Shown here: piece after piece, positions 10,790 to 21,508 of the stretch
Numbering within the stretch: the stretch's first letter is position 1
Layout: every line of letters starts with the position of its first letter
Assembly: GCA_034509735.1 (NCBI GenBank)
Contig: JACGWO010000002.1
Span: 23,731,636-23,795,635, forward strand
Origin: Sesamum alatum
Lineage: Eukaryota; Streptophyta; Magnoliopsida; Lamiales; Pedaliaceae
DNA: 64,000 bases
Direction of reading: 5' to 3'
Made by a program: the position numbers and the translations under genes
The notes under the pieces: model-generated
What the model saw: only the letters and a program-made list of their open reading frames with translations
Databases searched by the model: none
Told to the model about the DNA's origin: nothing

Positions 10790-11590
10790 TTATGCCTCCA
10801 AATCCTTCATGGATTCTAATCTTGAAAGGCCCACAAGAGGAGCAGCCCAACAGGCTATCAGCAGGACAACCCACCAGTGCGAAGGCAAAAGCCCATAATC
10901 TTACCTGTTGATTTCACTGAACTAGCAGGCCCAAGAAACGAGCCCATTCGAGCGGGACACATCATCGTACATCTAGATGGACACATCTTATAGCTTGCCA
11001 ACACATCAAGACACATCATACTCAAGAATTCGGTCAGATTCGCACGGGTGAGATAGGAATTCAATTGATAAAGTCACTAGTAACAGCTTTTCGGGAAAAT
11101 ATGGAAATCTGGCATGACTTGGTCAAATAGGTATATCTATTTCGATACTTATCCAAATTATGATTCTTCTAGAATATAGCCAAGTCAAAGATCTTTCAAA
11201 AAGTACACAACACTCAGAAAACTAACCCCGATTTTGGCTCCATCAATGGCTATAAATTGGCACCTTGTGCAGTCATTAAGGGTCAAGCTTCGATAACATC
11301 ACTTTCAACACTCTCTTGTGCTAATTCCATACACTCCCACTCATTTTTATCACTTGCAAGCCATCTTAGCTCACTTACACACGTATTTCATCACTCACAC
11401 GGATCATTCCTCATCATTTCTACACAAATCACTATTATTCTCATTTTATTTCAAGTTCCTTTCTCTTTCACATTTTACTGACTTAACATCGGAGTGTTAA
11501 TGCTTTCTTGCAGGTTAGTCCCCCTAAACCTTAGGATTTGCATAAGAATCCTTCGGAATTTGCAGTTCCTCAAAACCCAGGGACACATCA
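10790..11590 (+). mobile_element. Gypsy-2 5' LTR
   Basis: It runs from TTATGCCTCC (a G-to-T change from the TGATG terminus) to ACACATCA, followed by TTGGCGCCGTCTATGGGAAC. From about 10,800 to 11,560 it aligns with 34,730-35,449 and 36,749-36,812 of the 3' LTR. The TATA box (GGCTATAAATTGG) lies at about 11,249-11,260. Length is 801 bp. Confidence 0.85.
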
Positions 11591-11629
11591 TTGGCGCCGT
11601 CTATGGGAACTTGAGTTCAAGACGTAAGA

Positions 11630-12725
11630 ATGGTTGATTCATACAATGGAGGTGACAATGGATCTTTCGAGAGAATCACCTCCCTCCTTGATGCAGTTGG
11701 ATCAACCATTCCACCTCCAAGTAAGACCTTGGGCGTTTCTAAGGCCCCGACTCCAGTTGGTGGCCGCCCGCCTCCAACAGGCGGCAACCCCGCTCCAGCA
11801 GGTGACCTCGTCGCTCCAGCTGGTGACCTCCCAACTCTAGTTGGTGGCCTCCTAGCTCCAGCAGGTGACCTTCTAAGCTCCAACTGGTGATAGCTAGTCC
11901 AACTGTCGACCTAACAGCTGATTTCGCTGCCATGAGCTCGCTCCTCCGTGAACAACTCCGTCAATTCATTGTGGAAATCATCCACTTGACCGTCCACGGC
12001 GCCCAAGCTAGTGGAATAGGACCTTCTTCCCAGCAGGAGTGAGGTAAACCAAAGGAAGTACAGATACTGATGGACAAATCCCTGCTGGTTTCCAGTAGGA
12101 CAAACCCCTACCTACTGATTCCGCCAAGAAGGAAGCAGCCACCTTCAACCCCCTGAAATTTGGCATTCGCTAAAAAAGGAGATGTTGGAGCTCTGCCAGC
12201 AGGTAGCAGAAGAAACCTTACCAGTTCAGCGTAGTTTTCCCTTCAGCGAGGACATCATCGTAGAAGAGCTCCCTGTTCATTTTCAAGCAACTTCCCACCT
12301 GTCTGCCTATGATGGCACCTCGGATCCAGTCGAGCATGTTTGCAGGTTTGAGAATACAGCCCTGCTACACAGTTATACTGATACTATTAAATGTCATGTG
12401 TTTCTTACTACACTAAAGAATTCTACCCAATAATGGTTCGACCAGTTTCCAGCTGGATCAGTAAGATCTTTTCTAGAGTGTTTTTCATGCACCAGTTTGC
12501 CAGTAGTTGGAAGTACCTAATGTCGGATGTCAATCTTTTCAAGATCAAGCAAGAGGAGAATGAGACTCTAAGGGCATATGTTCACCGCTTCAATGCACTT
12601 GTCATGGAAGTTCAAACAGCTTACCAGGAAGTACTGGTCACCGCTTTTACTCAAAGCCTACAAGGAGGCCCTTTTTCGAGTCTCTAGTTAAGAAGCCCAC
12701 TGCATATTTTTAGGAAGTACTAGCT
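11630..12725 (+). pseudogene. Gypsy-2 gag, 3'-truncated
   Basis: It starts at ATG 11,630, 39 bases past the LTR (MVDSYNGGDNGSFERI). Residues about 38-84 are a proline/glycine-rich repeat with PAPAGDL and PVGGRPP-like units, encoded by imperfect DNA repeats at 11,750-11,885. A stop at 11,888-11,890 ends that frame. The capsid-like core resumes at 12,182-12,433 (FSEDIIVEELPVHFQATSHL, YDGTSDPVEHVCRFENTA), matching Gypsy-1 gag closely, and a second frame (12,391-12,687) continues it. Homology stops near 12,725, where an AT-rich insert begins. The knuckle and all of pol up to the last codons are gone. Confidence 0.85.
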
Positions 12726-12739
12726 CATCTATATCTATA

Positions 12740-13545
12740 TAAAAGTATGAATCCTCAAAAAAGTTTCTTTCTTTTTTTGATTTGACTAAATTAACCTTGT
12801 AATATTAATTTTCTAAGGACAAAAAAGTAAAATAAGATGCTTATTAATTTCTATTAATTACTTTTCACATTACACATATTAATTCTTATTAATAACTTTT
12901 CACATTATCCATATTTATTCCTATTAATTACTTTTCACATTATCCATATTTATCCTCTTAATTACTTTTCACATTATACATATTTAAACATTTTTTAGTA
13001 TATTATATTTATAATATTATATACTTATTAGATAAAATGTTCCCCTATGAAACAACAAGGGATGACTAGAAAATCTAATAAAAATTAAAAGGATTTAATG
13101 TTGAGTGATTTTCTAGCATAGATATAAACGAGAATTAGTCAGATCACTTGACATATTAATATATGTTTAGATGAAAATGAAAAGCAATTAACTGAATTTT
13201 CATGTAAAATAAACATTTTGGAGAGTAACATAGGTTAAAAGAAAATTTAGAATCAATTAAATCACTAATCATGTATAGTATATACTTTTGTAGTATGATA
13301 GAATAAAATGTGATTTGAGCATTTGGCATAAAAATTATTAGATAACTTATATGATTTTTTTAGTTATCTCGAATAAAATAAAATAACGTGTTAGTGTACA
13401 AGATTTGATCTTTTCTACAATGTACGACACCAATTGCTCATTGTTTAAAAAAAAAAAGAAAAAGATTGAAAGGTGTAAATCCTACTCCTAAACCATCACC
13501 ACACATATCCGTTTCTTTTTAAAAAAAAAGAAAAAGAAAGAAAGA
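12740..13545 (+). repeat. 0.8-kb direct repeat, copy 1
   Basis: AT-rich non-coding sequence that aligns nearly end to end with 13,962-14,770. Shared landmarks are GACTAAATTAACCTTGTAAT, a run of ATTACTTTTCACATTA units near 12,850-12,975, and the end block AAAGATTGAAAGGTGTAAAT. The two copies differ by scattered substitutions and small indels. They are separated by about 415 bp of single-copy AT-rich DNA (13,546-13,961). Confidence 0.85.
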
Positions 13546-13961
13546 AGTGAAAATGGGCAGGTAATCATTGACAAAACATTGTTTTTACTATTATAAAGAA
13601 GTGTGAAAGATTCAAAAGATCTTCTATTTTTTATATTATATGTTATAATTCTATTAATATAGTTACTAATAAGATTGTAACAGATATCTTAAAATCGATT
13701 ATCAAGCAGGTCATTCAATAAGTTATTGACATAGATATAAGAATTATTAACTTGACACGCATCAAAATTTAAATGAACAATTGACCAATCAAACTTACCA
13801 AATTCTTATTTTATTTTATTTTATTTTATTTTGTAATGTTGATGTACACTTAACTAAAAAATATTAAATATATGACAGACGTAAGTAAACTCTGTATACA
13901 TGTACAGTGGTGCAGTACTTTGGAAATAACAATGATTCCTTTTTCATATTTTTCCAAAGTA

Positions 13962-14770
13962 TGAATTCTTAAAAAAGTTTCTTTCTTTTTTGGTTGGAGG
14001 TTAATTCCTTTTTTTATTGGACTAAATTAACCTTGTAATATTAATTTTTTAAGGACAAAAAAGTAAATAAGATGCTTATTAATTTCTATTAATTACTTTT
14101 CACATTAAACATATTTATTCCTATTAATTACTTTACATATTATCCATATTTATTCCTATTAATTACTTTTCATATTATCCATATTTATTCATCTTAATTA
14201 ATTTTCACATTGTACATATTTACACATTATTTTTTTAGTATATTATATTTATAATATTATATACTTATTAGATAAAAGAACCCCTATGATACGACAAGAG
14301 ATGACTAGAAAATCTAACAAAAATTAAAAGGATTTAATGTTGAGCGAATTTCTAGCATAGATGTAATGAGAATTAGTTAGATTACTTGACATATTAAGAC
14401 ATGTTTAGAAGATAAATGAAAAGCAATTAATTGAATTTTCATTGAAAGCAAACATTTTGAAGAGTAACATAGGTTAAAAGAAAATTTAGAATCAATTAAA
14501 TCACAAATCATGTTTAGTGAATACTTTTGTAGTAAGATAGACTAAAATGTGATTTGAGCAATTGAGGTAATAATTACTAGATAACTTATATGATTTTTTT
14601 AGTTATCTCGAATAAAATAAAATAACATGTTAGTGTACAAGATTTGATCTTTTCTACAATGTACGACAGAAATTGCTCATTGTAATAAAAAAACGAAAAA
14701 GATTGAAAGGTGTAAATCCTACTCCGAAACCATCACTACACATATCCGTTGTTTTTTTCTAAAAAAAAAG
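13962..14770 (+). repeat. 0.8-kb direct repeat, copy 2
   Basis: Second copy of the repeat at 12,740-13,545. It lacks the Helitron-like first bases and carries an extra TTGGTTGGAGGTTAATTCC-like stretch near its start. It ends about 15 bp before the gene fragment that begins at 14,787, so it lies where that fragment's promoter would be. Confidence 0.85.
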
Positions 14771-14786
14771 AAAACGCTCAATAAAG

Positions 14787-15413
14787 ATGATTCAACCAGA
14801 GATGGATTCTCTCTCTCCCCCTCTCTCGGCGGCGGCGGCGACGGCCAACCCTAATAAGGATGGCACGGTTGAAACGGCGGTAGAGACTACAGATGATGAG
14901 GAGATACATAAGAATTTCAACTACTCCAAATTCTCCACTCTTGCGGATAGGATACTGGGGGATGGGGATGCGGTCGCGCTGAAAACCATTGAACGATTTC
15001 GGACATGATGGCGTGAAAAGTATGGATTCAGTTCGGCGGGCTCGTCCTTAGCAATGATGGGTGCTATTACAGAGGTTTCTTCCTCTCCCATGCAGATGGA
15101 GCGGTGTGGTCTGATGCAATCAGACTCGCCTAGGGTTTCCGCTAGTGTTTTACCTAAGGTTCCAACAGAAGGCGAGAGTACAAGTACTACACTTACACAC
15201 ACTAATCCAACCCAGCCCCCCTAGTTCGAGATGTTCATAGGCTCAGTCCGGCTGCAGCCTCCGACATGTACCGATGCAGATCCTATAGCGGATGCCTTTG
15301 AAAACTCTACTAGGAATACTCTTTCATATATTAAGCCGGAGATCCAGAACGGAGAAATCCTAGTTCCATAAAATATATGAATCTTGAGGATGCCTGGATG
15401 GTGAAACGGAGCA
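14787..15413 (+). pseudogene. DUF4283-like (gag-like/LINE ORF1-like) gene fragment
   Basis: From ATG 14,787 one frame reads to 15,371, broken only by stops at 15,006, 15,222 and 15,369. The N-terminal part has an acidic linker, then NFNYSKFSTLADRILGDGD and a WREKYGF-like helix. The C-terminal part reads ADAFENSTRNTLSYIKPEIQ followed by NGEILV. The latter matches my recollection of the region just before the DUF4283 domain in plant retroelement-derived proteins (IADAFNNSSRKTLSFI...QNGEV). The GC content is higher than in the flanking AT-rich DNA. The rest of the protein is absent. Family assignment rests on motif memory only. Confidence 0.5.
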
Positions 15414-15432
15414 ATCACCATAAGCCAAAGGA

Positions 15433-15599
15433 AGAATGCATATAATCTCAGGACGTTTTATTCCTGAAAACCCTACTCGCTCTGCATACAGCTCACTAGC
15501 TTGGTAATCAAGCATTATCTTACATGAATAAAGGCAATTTTTGCTTCCCTTCTTATGATTCTCATAGGATCAGTCTTCAGCTCTTGGCTTACTCCAATA
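15433..15599 (+). pseudogene. end of Gypsy-2 integrase and 3' untranslated start
   Basis: 15,433-15,466 encodes NAYNLRTFYS then a stop, matching the last codons of Gypsy-1 integrase (NAYNLRKFYS). The next 130 bp align with the minus strand of Gypsy-1 from 4,566 to 4,470, leading into the tandem repeat. This fixes the orientation of Gypsy-2 and shows that its pol gene was lost by internal deletion or replacement. Confidence 0.75.
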
Positions 15600-15928
15600 A
15601 ATCGCCTGCTGGCACACACTCTTACATAAGTCGCCTGCCAATGAACGCTCATACATAAGCCGTCTGCTAGCGCACACACTCCCACTCTTACTGGCTGTGA
15701 ACGTTGATAAGCCGCCCTTTGTTGGCGCACTCTCATTCCTGTTGTCTGCGAGCCCTGGTAACTCGCCTTTAGTTAGCTTACACCCATTCGCATATAAGCC
15801 ACCTGCTGGGGCATGTTTTCACATTGCCTGCTAGCGCACGCTTCTACATAAGCCGCCTGCTGGTGCATGCTCACATGAGTCGCCTGATGCGCACACTCTC
15901 ACATAAGCCGCCTACTGGCGCAGGCTCT
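15600..15928 (+). repeat. Gypsy-2 minisatellite, left part
   Basis: Imperfect units of 26-30 bp with core CATAAGCCGCCTGCTGGCGC followed by ACGCTCT-like sequence. The array resumes at 33,582 after the Copia-outer insertion. The unit core is the reverse complement of the Gypsy-1 43-bp repeat core. Longer variant units (about 60 bp) occur at 15,690-15,790. Confidence 0.9.
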
Positions 15929-17665
15929 TGTTAGAATAGGTGACCAGAAAGCCAATAAGTTTCACATTTTGTAATCTATTTGACAACTTGACGTAATGTA
16001 ATATTATGTAATGAATAAAATGAGTGTTCACTGCCATTGGTGTTATCTTTGTTGTGCTCATTTTCCATATGTTAAATATCATTTACATATATCACAACAA
16101 AGCCCACATACCAGGATTAACAAGTCATGAAGTTGGGCCATGCATTGGATGGTGGTTATGAAACTAACTGATAAAGGGTTGGGTCTGAAATATTTCAAGT
16201 CGAGGACCTCGAGACACGGCATCGAGAGTCCTATAGAGACTTGCACCAAGAGTCGTATTCATTGGATGAGTGTCGTGTGTCATCGGTGACAGGCGTGGGA
16301 TGCCAATACGATCTTAGTGGGTTGGTCGACTGGGGTTTGAGCCGACTGAGCTTAGTCGCGGGGATCATCAAATGGAAGCCTTGGAGGCTTGGTCGGTATG
16401 ATTGGATTTTCCTGGTTCTGATAGTACGGGAGTAGTCCTCAAACTTGAGAAATCATGACAGTCACGTGCACACGATGGTTATATCTTGGATTTGGCGATA
16501 GGTGATCATGTTGCTAACATGTTCATTATAAGCCTTGTCCAGTGCAGTCAGAATGTGTAGCGAGGACGGTGAGTTTCAAGAAGAGGATCTGCCCCCTGTC
16601 AGTATGTGACAGAGGTATCTCCTATGTACTCGGAGACACGTTCATGCTGCTTAAACCTGTGGCCACAGTAGTTGATCGAGCAAGAAATGGTTTCTTGTGT
16701 CGATACAATGAGGCATTCGTAGTCTCGAGTATTAAGCATAGACGCAGAGTCGAGGATGGGAACCGACCCCAATTCCATACCCTAGACTAAGACCGGGAGA
16801 CAGTAGATGGAAGGATCGTACCCGTACCGAATCGGCGCGTAAATGTTCACGCCAACATTCAGCTAGTGTTTAGTGCCATGGACCGTTGCTAGATGGCCAC
16901 CCATGGTAATGGGTTCCTGTTGGACAGGGGCCCAAGTCTAGCTGATGATAAATCTAAAGGGTCACACACATATCACCGAGGAGGTGAAGAAATTGACTTG
17001 GGGTCGATTTCAGAGGATGATAAGTAATTGGATTACTTAAGGGATTGTCCATTGGATGGACGGGCCGATATTGTGTCAGGCCCTCGTTTTATCAGTAAAT
17101 GGAATTTATCGATTAAGTAGAGAATCGAAACTTGGATCTTTTAATTGGGATTAAAAGATTAATGCTAATTATTTACATGGACCATGAATTAAATGGGATT
17201 TAATTCTTGGGCTTCGTATAATTGGATTATGAGAAAATCCAGTCCATTAAATCTTGTCCCAAGAGATGTGTTAATTCCACTTTTGGAATTGGAAGAAGTT
17301 GGACTTCTTCCCGAAATGGGATGGCCGAAAGTTGCTTCTTTTGGAAGCATGAAAATCGGCCATACATGGCCTTTGATGAGTAGTTGACTTGTCTCTTTTG
17401 GAAAGAGACAAATAACTCCTATCGAGCCTCTTTCACTTGGTATGATTAAATCATACCTTATGAAATAGTAGGCTTCATTGATGATTCATGGGGATTGATT
17501 GGAATGTATCTAGGCATCCTTGGATGAGCCTAGACACATTCCAATTATCACATTAATGAAGTATATATATGTGTATATATTATCATGAAAGAAGAAGAAT
17601 TCATTATTCATCTTTTTCTAGAAAAAAGAAGAACACGCACTCTCTCTTAAAACTCTAAGCTTTGG

Positions 17666-17705
<40 letters not shown>

Positions 17706-18156
17706 TATCCCCTTTGTTCCTTATTTGATCTAGGATCATACAGAACAAAGCAAGATGAAGAATGAACACTAACTTAATAGTGTAGTCTCTTCTTGGGTCT
17801 TCTCCTCTAGATCCGGTTTTTTCTAGCAACAAAAATGAGATCTCTCCTATTTTGGTGTGCACTACGTTATAGAGTTCAAAATTTTGAACTTGGTGAACGT
17901 TTCTGGCCTTGGAACAACGCTCGTAGCCGTATACAAAGAAAGCTACAAAGGTAACATTTAGGTTTATGCTTTTGTAGTTTCCTTCGTGTTATATCTATGC
18001 TCTATATAATATGCCGCTTTATCTATCATATTCTACATCCAACGCCCGATTTGGCACCCAAGGGTACATCCCTTGCGGTCTGTTGATATATATTATTTTA
18101 AATAAGACATGCTTCTCGCTTCCGCTCGTTCTCCTGAGCGATCAGCTTGTCCTTCA
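15929..18156 (+). mobile_element. Copia-outer 5' LTR
   Basis: 2,228 bp, from TGTTAGAATAGGTGACC to GATCAGCTTGTCCTTCA. It contains a CT microsatellite at 17,669-17,700 that other copies lack. It is followed by AG and the primer binding site TGCTATCAGAGC, one base different from the complement of initiator tRNA-Met used by plant Copia elements. It pairs with the LTR at 29,249-33,576. Both share features such as AATGTAATATTATGTAATGA that differ from the LTRs of Copia-inner. Confidence 0.9.
17669..17700. repeat. CT microsatellite in Copia-outer 5' LTR
   Basis: About sixteen CT/TC units, absent or much shorter in the other LTR copies (compare 33,105-33,120 in its partner), so it expanded after insertion. 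Confidence 0.95.
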
Positions 18157-18439
18157 AGTGCTATCAGAGCCCGGATCGATGAAGGAGCAATAGATCTATG
18201 TGCTTAGCATGTTGCATTTGCGTTTATGGCTATATGAACATGTTTATATGTATGAATATATAGATTGATGAACTCATTCATATGCTTAGATTTGATAGGC
18301 GTCATATATGTAATTTTATCAATTGGATCGTAAAAATTGCATATTTATTTTCAGTTTTTTTATACATAAATGTGCTAAAATGAGAAACAGAAAACCACAA
18401 AATGAAGATAAACAGAACAGCAGCAACGGTTGGCTGCCG

Positions 18440-18599
18440 CCCTTGCTGGTCGAGCACTGGCTGGCGGGCGCACGCGGGCTCACGCCTCCGCCCGGCCTGG
18501 CCGGCGTGCCTGCCAGCATGCCTGTCGGCAGGGGCGGCCGCGTAGATCGTTCTATGTGCAAGCGAATGCCTGCGCGCGCTGGGCTTCCGCCGAGCGCAC
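18440..18599 (+). other. GC-rich leader of Copia-outer (left part)
   Basis: This strongly GC-rich block between the primer binding site and gag contrasts with AT-rich surroundings. It is rich in GGCGGGCGCACGCG-like strings. It continues at 27,672-27,815 on the other side of Copia-inner, and the same kind of block lies in Copia-inner at 19,980-20,095. It holds no credible gene. Confidence 0.7.
18595..18599. repeat. CGCAC target-site duplication of Copia-inner (left)
   Basis: CGCAC directly precedes the TGTTGG start of Copia-inner and is repeated exactly at 27,667-27,671 after its CCTTCA end. This is a clean 5-bp integrase duplication. Confidence 0.95.
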
Positions 18600-19730
18600 T
18601 GTTGGAATAGGTGACCAGAAAGCCAATAGGTTTGGCAATTTGTAACCTATCCGACAACTTGATGTGAATGTAATATTATTATGTGATGAATAAGATGAGT
18701 GCTCGTCACCAATGGTACCTTCTTTGTTGCGCTCATCTTACATTTGTTAAAATGGTGTTTAACTTATATCGCAACAAAGCCCACAGACCATGGATAACAA
18801 CTCGTGCATTTTGGGCCATGCATTGGATGGTGGTCATGAAACCAACTGATTAAAAGTTAGGTCTGAAACATTCCAAGTCGAGGACCTCGAGACAGGGCAT
18901 GTTGACTTATCTCTTTTGGAGGAAGCAAAATCAGCCATGTTTCATGCTAGGTGGTATGTTGACTTATCTCTTTTGGAAAGAGATAAATCAAGTCCAATCA
19001 AGCTCTTTCCTTTTGTTATGATTTGATCATACCATAAATTTTGGTAGGCTTGATTGAAGAATTAATGGTGATTGATTGGAATGAATCTAGACATCATTGG
19101 ATGAACCTAGACACATTCCAATAATCACATTAATTATGTATATATATTAGAATATACAACACCAAGCATAAGTGATTCATTATTCATCTTTTTTTAGGAA
19201 AAAGATAAGACAAAAATCCCTCTCCTCTCTCTCAAATTTCGTGCTCTCTCCTCTCCCACACTTGTGTCTTCACTTGATTTTGAATCAAGAAGAAGAACAA
19301 AGTAAGTTTAAGAGAACACTAATCCATAGTGTTCGTGTTCTTCTCTTTAAACCGATTCCTTCTAAACCCGTTCTTTTCTAGCAAGAAGAATGTGTGTTTC
19401 CTCCGGTGTGGTGTGGATCACCTTTGGAGAATCCATACGTTTGGATTTCGTGAGCATTCCGGAGAAGGAACAACGCAAGTAGCCAGGAGCATAAGCTAAA
19501 CAATCAAAGGTAACGGTTTATTACGCTTTGATTGATTTCATTTATATATCTATGCCCTATGAGCTTAAATATATGTTTTAATATTTACACATCCTACATC
19601 GAACGCCCGGTTGAGCACCCAAGGGTACACCCCTTGGGATTCGCGTATTTTGAATTTGATTTAAATTTACGCACAATTTCTCGCTTTCTCGCTTCCGCTC
19701 GCGCTCCCGAGCGGATCCGCTTCTCCTTCA
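18600..19730 (+). mobile_element. Copia-inner 5' LTR with internal deletion
   Basis: It begins TGTTGGAATAGG and ends CTTCTCCTTCA, but is 1,131 bp against 2,228 bp for its 3' partner. The break is at 18,900: sequence equivalent to 25,439-25,738 is followed by 20 bases (GTTGACTTATCTCTTTTGGA), then by sequence equivalent to 26,859 onward. The same 20 bases recur in their normal place at 18,958-18,977, so the junction carries templated filler. Confidence 0.9.
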
Positions 19731-19732
19731 AG

Positions 19733-19744
19733 TGGTATCTGAGC
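19733..19744 (+). promoter_or_regulatory. primer binding site of Copia-inner
   Basis: TGGTATCTGAGC lies 3 bases after the 5' LTR end. It differs at one base from TGGTATCAGAGC, the complement of the 3' end of plant initiator tRNA-Met used to prime many Copia elements. Confidence 0.85.
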
Positions 19745-21508
19745 TCGATTCGATGTAAGGGAAATAGATCTATGCATGATCTAATTGCTTTTAAATGGCT
19801 TTATTGGCATGTTAAATTACATAAATATATGAATAATATGATGATTCAATTGTTTGGATTTAATGGACTTTTGGCATGCTTAATTTTGTTAGATTGGATC
19901 TAAAATTGCATGCCTATTTTCAGAATAATATTATTGTTATTGTGCTGAAATAGTTTTGAAAAACAAAAAAAAAAAAATTTGATCAGGCCAGCAGTGGCGC
20001 GCGCAGGCGGGCGCACGCGCGCTGTGCGCAGCCGGCCGTTGCTGCCCTGTGCGCGGCCGGCCGGCCAGCACAGCGGCTGGGCCGTTTTGTGCCGTTTTTC
20101 GACTTTTTTCCGAAAAAATTTGATTTTCTGTATTTTCTGCACAATATTCTGAAAATATATTAATTTTGCATATTTGTTTTTGGAATAATTGGATTATTCC
20201 TTGAATTAAATTTGCTTAATTAATTTGGGATTAATACATGCATTGGATGCATTTTTTAAAATGTCCATTAAATTTAAAATTTGAATTTTGCATATTATTT
20301 GTATATTTATGCTTTTGTGATGTTGGACATCACTTGGGTATTTGGAATATCCATTGGTTATTTATGCATGATTATTTGGAATAATTATGTTATGTGAGTT
20401 GATGGAATCAACATGGGATGATCACAAGAGCCCTAGACCTTATGTATGGATGAATGTATGATCATTTAATTTTCTGTTGGGTGGGGCCTGCGTGCCTCTT
20501 GTTTTTGGGACTATCATCTCCCGTATTATCAGCCTCATGATGTTAAGGCTTGTTTTCTTTATTACCAATGTATTACTTTCAGTTGTGATGAGAGTAGATA
20601 GGATTGGTGAGGTTTTTACTTTTAACAAGCAATTGGAGTCGGAGACCCCAAGGAGAAGCATCAAGGCGTGAAACAAGAAGCACTTCAAGGCCCATTGGAA
20701 TGACAATGGGTTCATTATTATTGTAATAATTTAGGACCACCCTAGACAGACCATAGACTCACTGCGGGCTCAGTGGGTTGCATAGGTTGGGCTTGCGATC
20801 ATCCTAAACAGGGGTATGCTATGTTTTCTGCATACGGCGTATTCATTTATCGCTTTAAATATTGGATATTTATGCATGCTAAAACACAATAATGTGATGA
20901 GGTCTCGCTCATACACAAACTCTCATTTGGTTGGACCAAATTAAATATTAGGCCCAGAACGGACTTAGATCAAAATGGTATTTTGGTCTGTCCGAGCCTT
21001 CCATCCACAACAATGTGGTGAGGAAGCTACCACTACCCAAGTGTGGTCTCACGAGTCGTGGCACACTTGGACTAGGGGAAAGCTACACTATTGTTGTGAA
21101 CAAAAAGACTGCGCTCGCTGTTTCCCTGACTCACGAGTCGTGGGGGGCGACAGTTTGAGGCATGATTTGGTTGATGGGTCGGGCCCAACACTGAGTAACA
21201 TGGTTCGCTTGGAGTCCTCGGACCATGTGAATAGGTGAGGCAAAATACCTTGGGAATCTCATTGGATGAGAATGATATTGGATATCTCCCACAAGGTCTT
21301 CTTCATGTGAATCGTAAAAGCGGGGCATGGAGATTACGCTTGTGGATCCCAAGTCCACTAGGAAATGGTTTCCTGAAACTCCGCTTGAGAGTGGCGGACT
21401 TTCGTATAAATAGTGGGAGGGTTAAAGACTAAAAGACCAAGTCTTCAACTTGAACAATAATATTAACATCATCTGCTAATTTCTGCTTTACATTTCATTA
21501 ATGTAGAT
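19745..21508 (+). other. long leader of Copia-inner; no gene seen
   Basis: About 1.75 kb of untranslated leader between the primer binding site and gag. It contains a GC-rich island at 19,980-20,095 (GGCGCGCGCAGGCGGGCGCA and related strings), followed by AT-rich DNA. The corresponding leader of Copia-outer (27,672-28,704) aligns from about 20,340 onward, so this long leader is a feature of the family. Confidence 0.7.

Larger units (their letters stand above)
12728..15432 (+). mobile_element. AT-rich insert in Gypsy-2 with a Helitron-like 5' end; carries a direct duplication and a gene fragment
   Basis: The insert separates the gag remnant from the final integrase codons. Its left edge, TCTATATCTATATAAAAGTA, closely resembles the 5' end of the Helitron at 45,103 (TCTATCTATATTATAAAAGT) and follows an A, as Helitron insertions do. 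No hairpin plus CTRR terminus was found before 15,433, so the right edge is not defined as a Helitron end. The interior holds two direct copies of about 0.8 kb and a DUF4283-like gene fragment. It may be a truncated or composite Helitron. Confidence 0.4.

Noticed and set aside
11617..11890. Three overlapping open frames on both strands (86-88 codons)
   Set aside because: Caused by the short GC-rich tandem repeats in gag; only the plus frame starting at 11,630 fits the element.
15600..15928. Possible CRISPR-like or regularly spaced repeat array
   Set aside because: The units are degenerate and contiguous with no unique spacers. Context is a eukaryotic retrotransposon, so it is a minisatellite.
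19733..19744. Possible tRNA gene at the initiator-tRNA-like motif
   Set aside because: Only the 12-base primer binding site is present; no cloverleaf can be formed around it.
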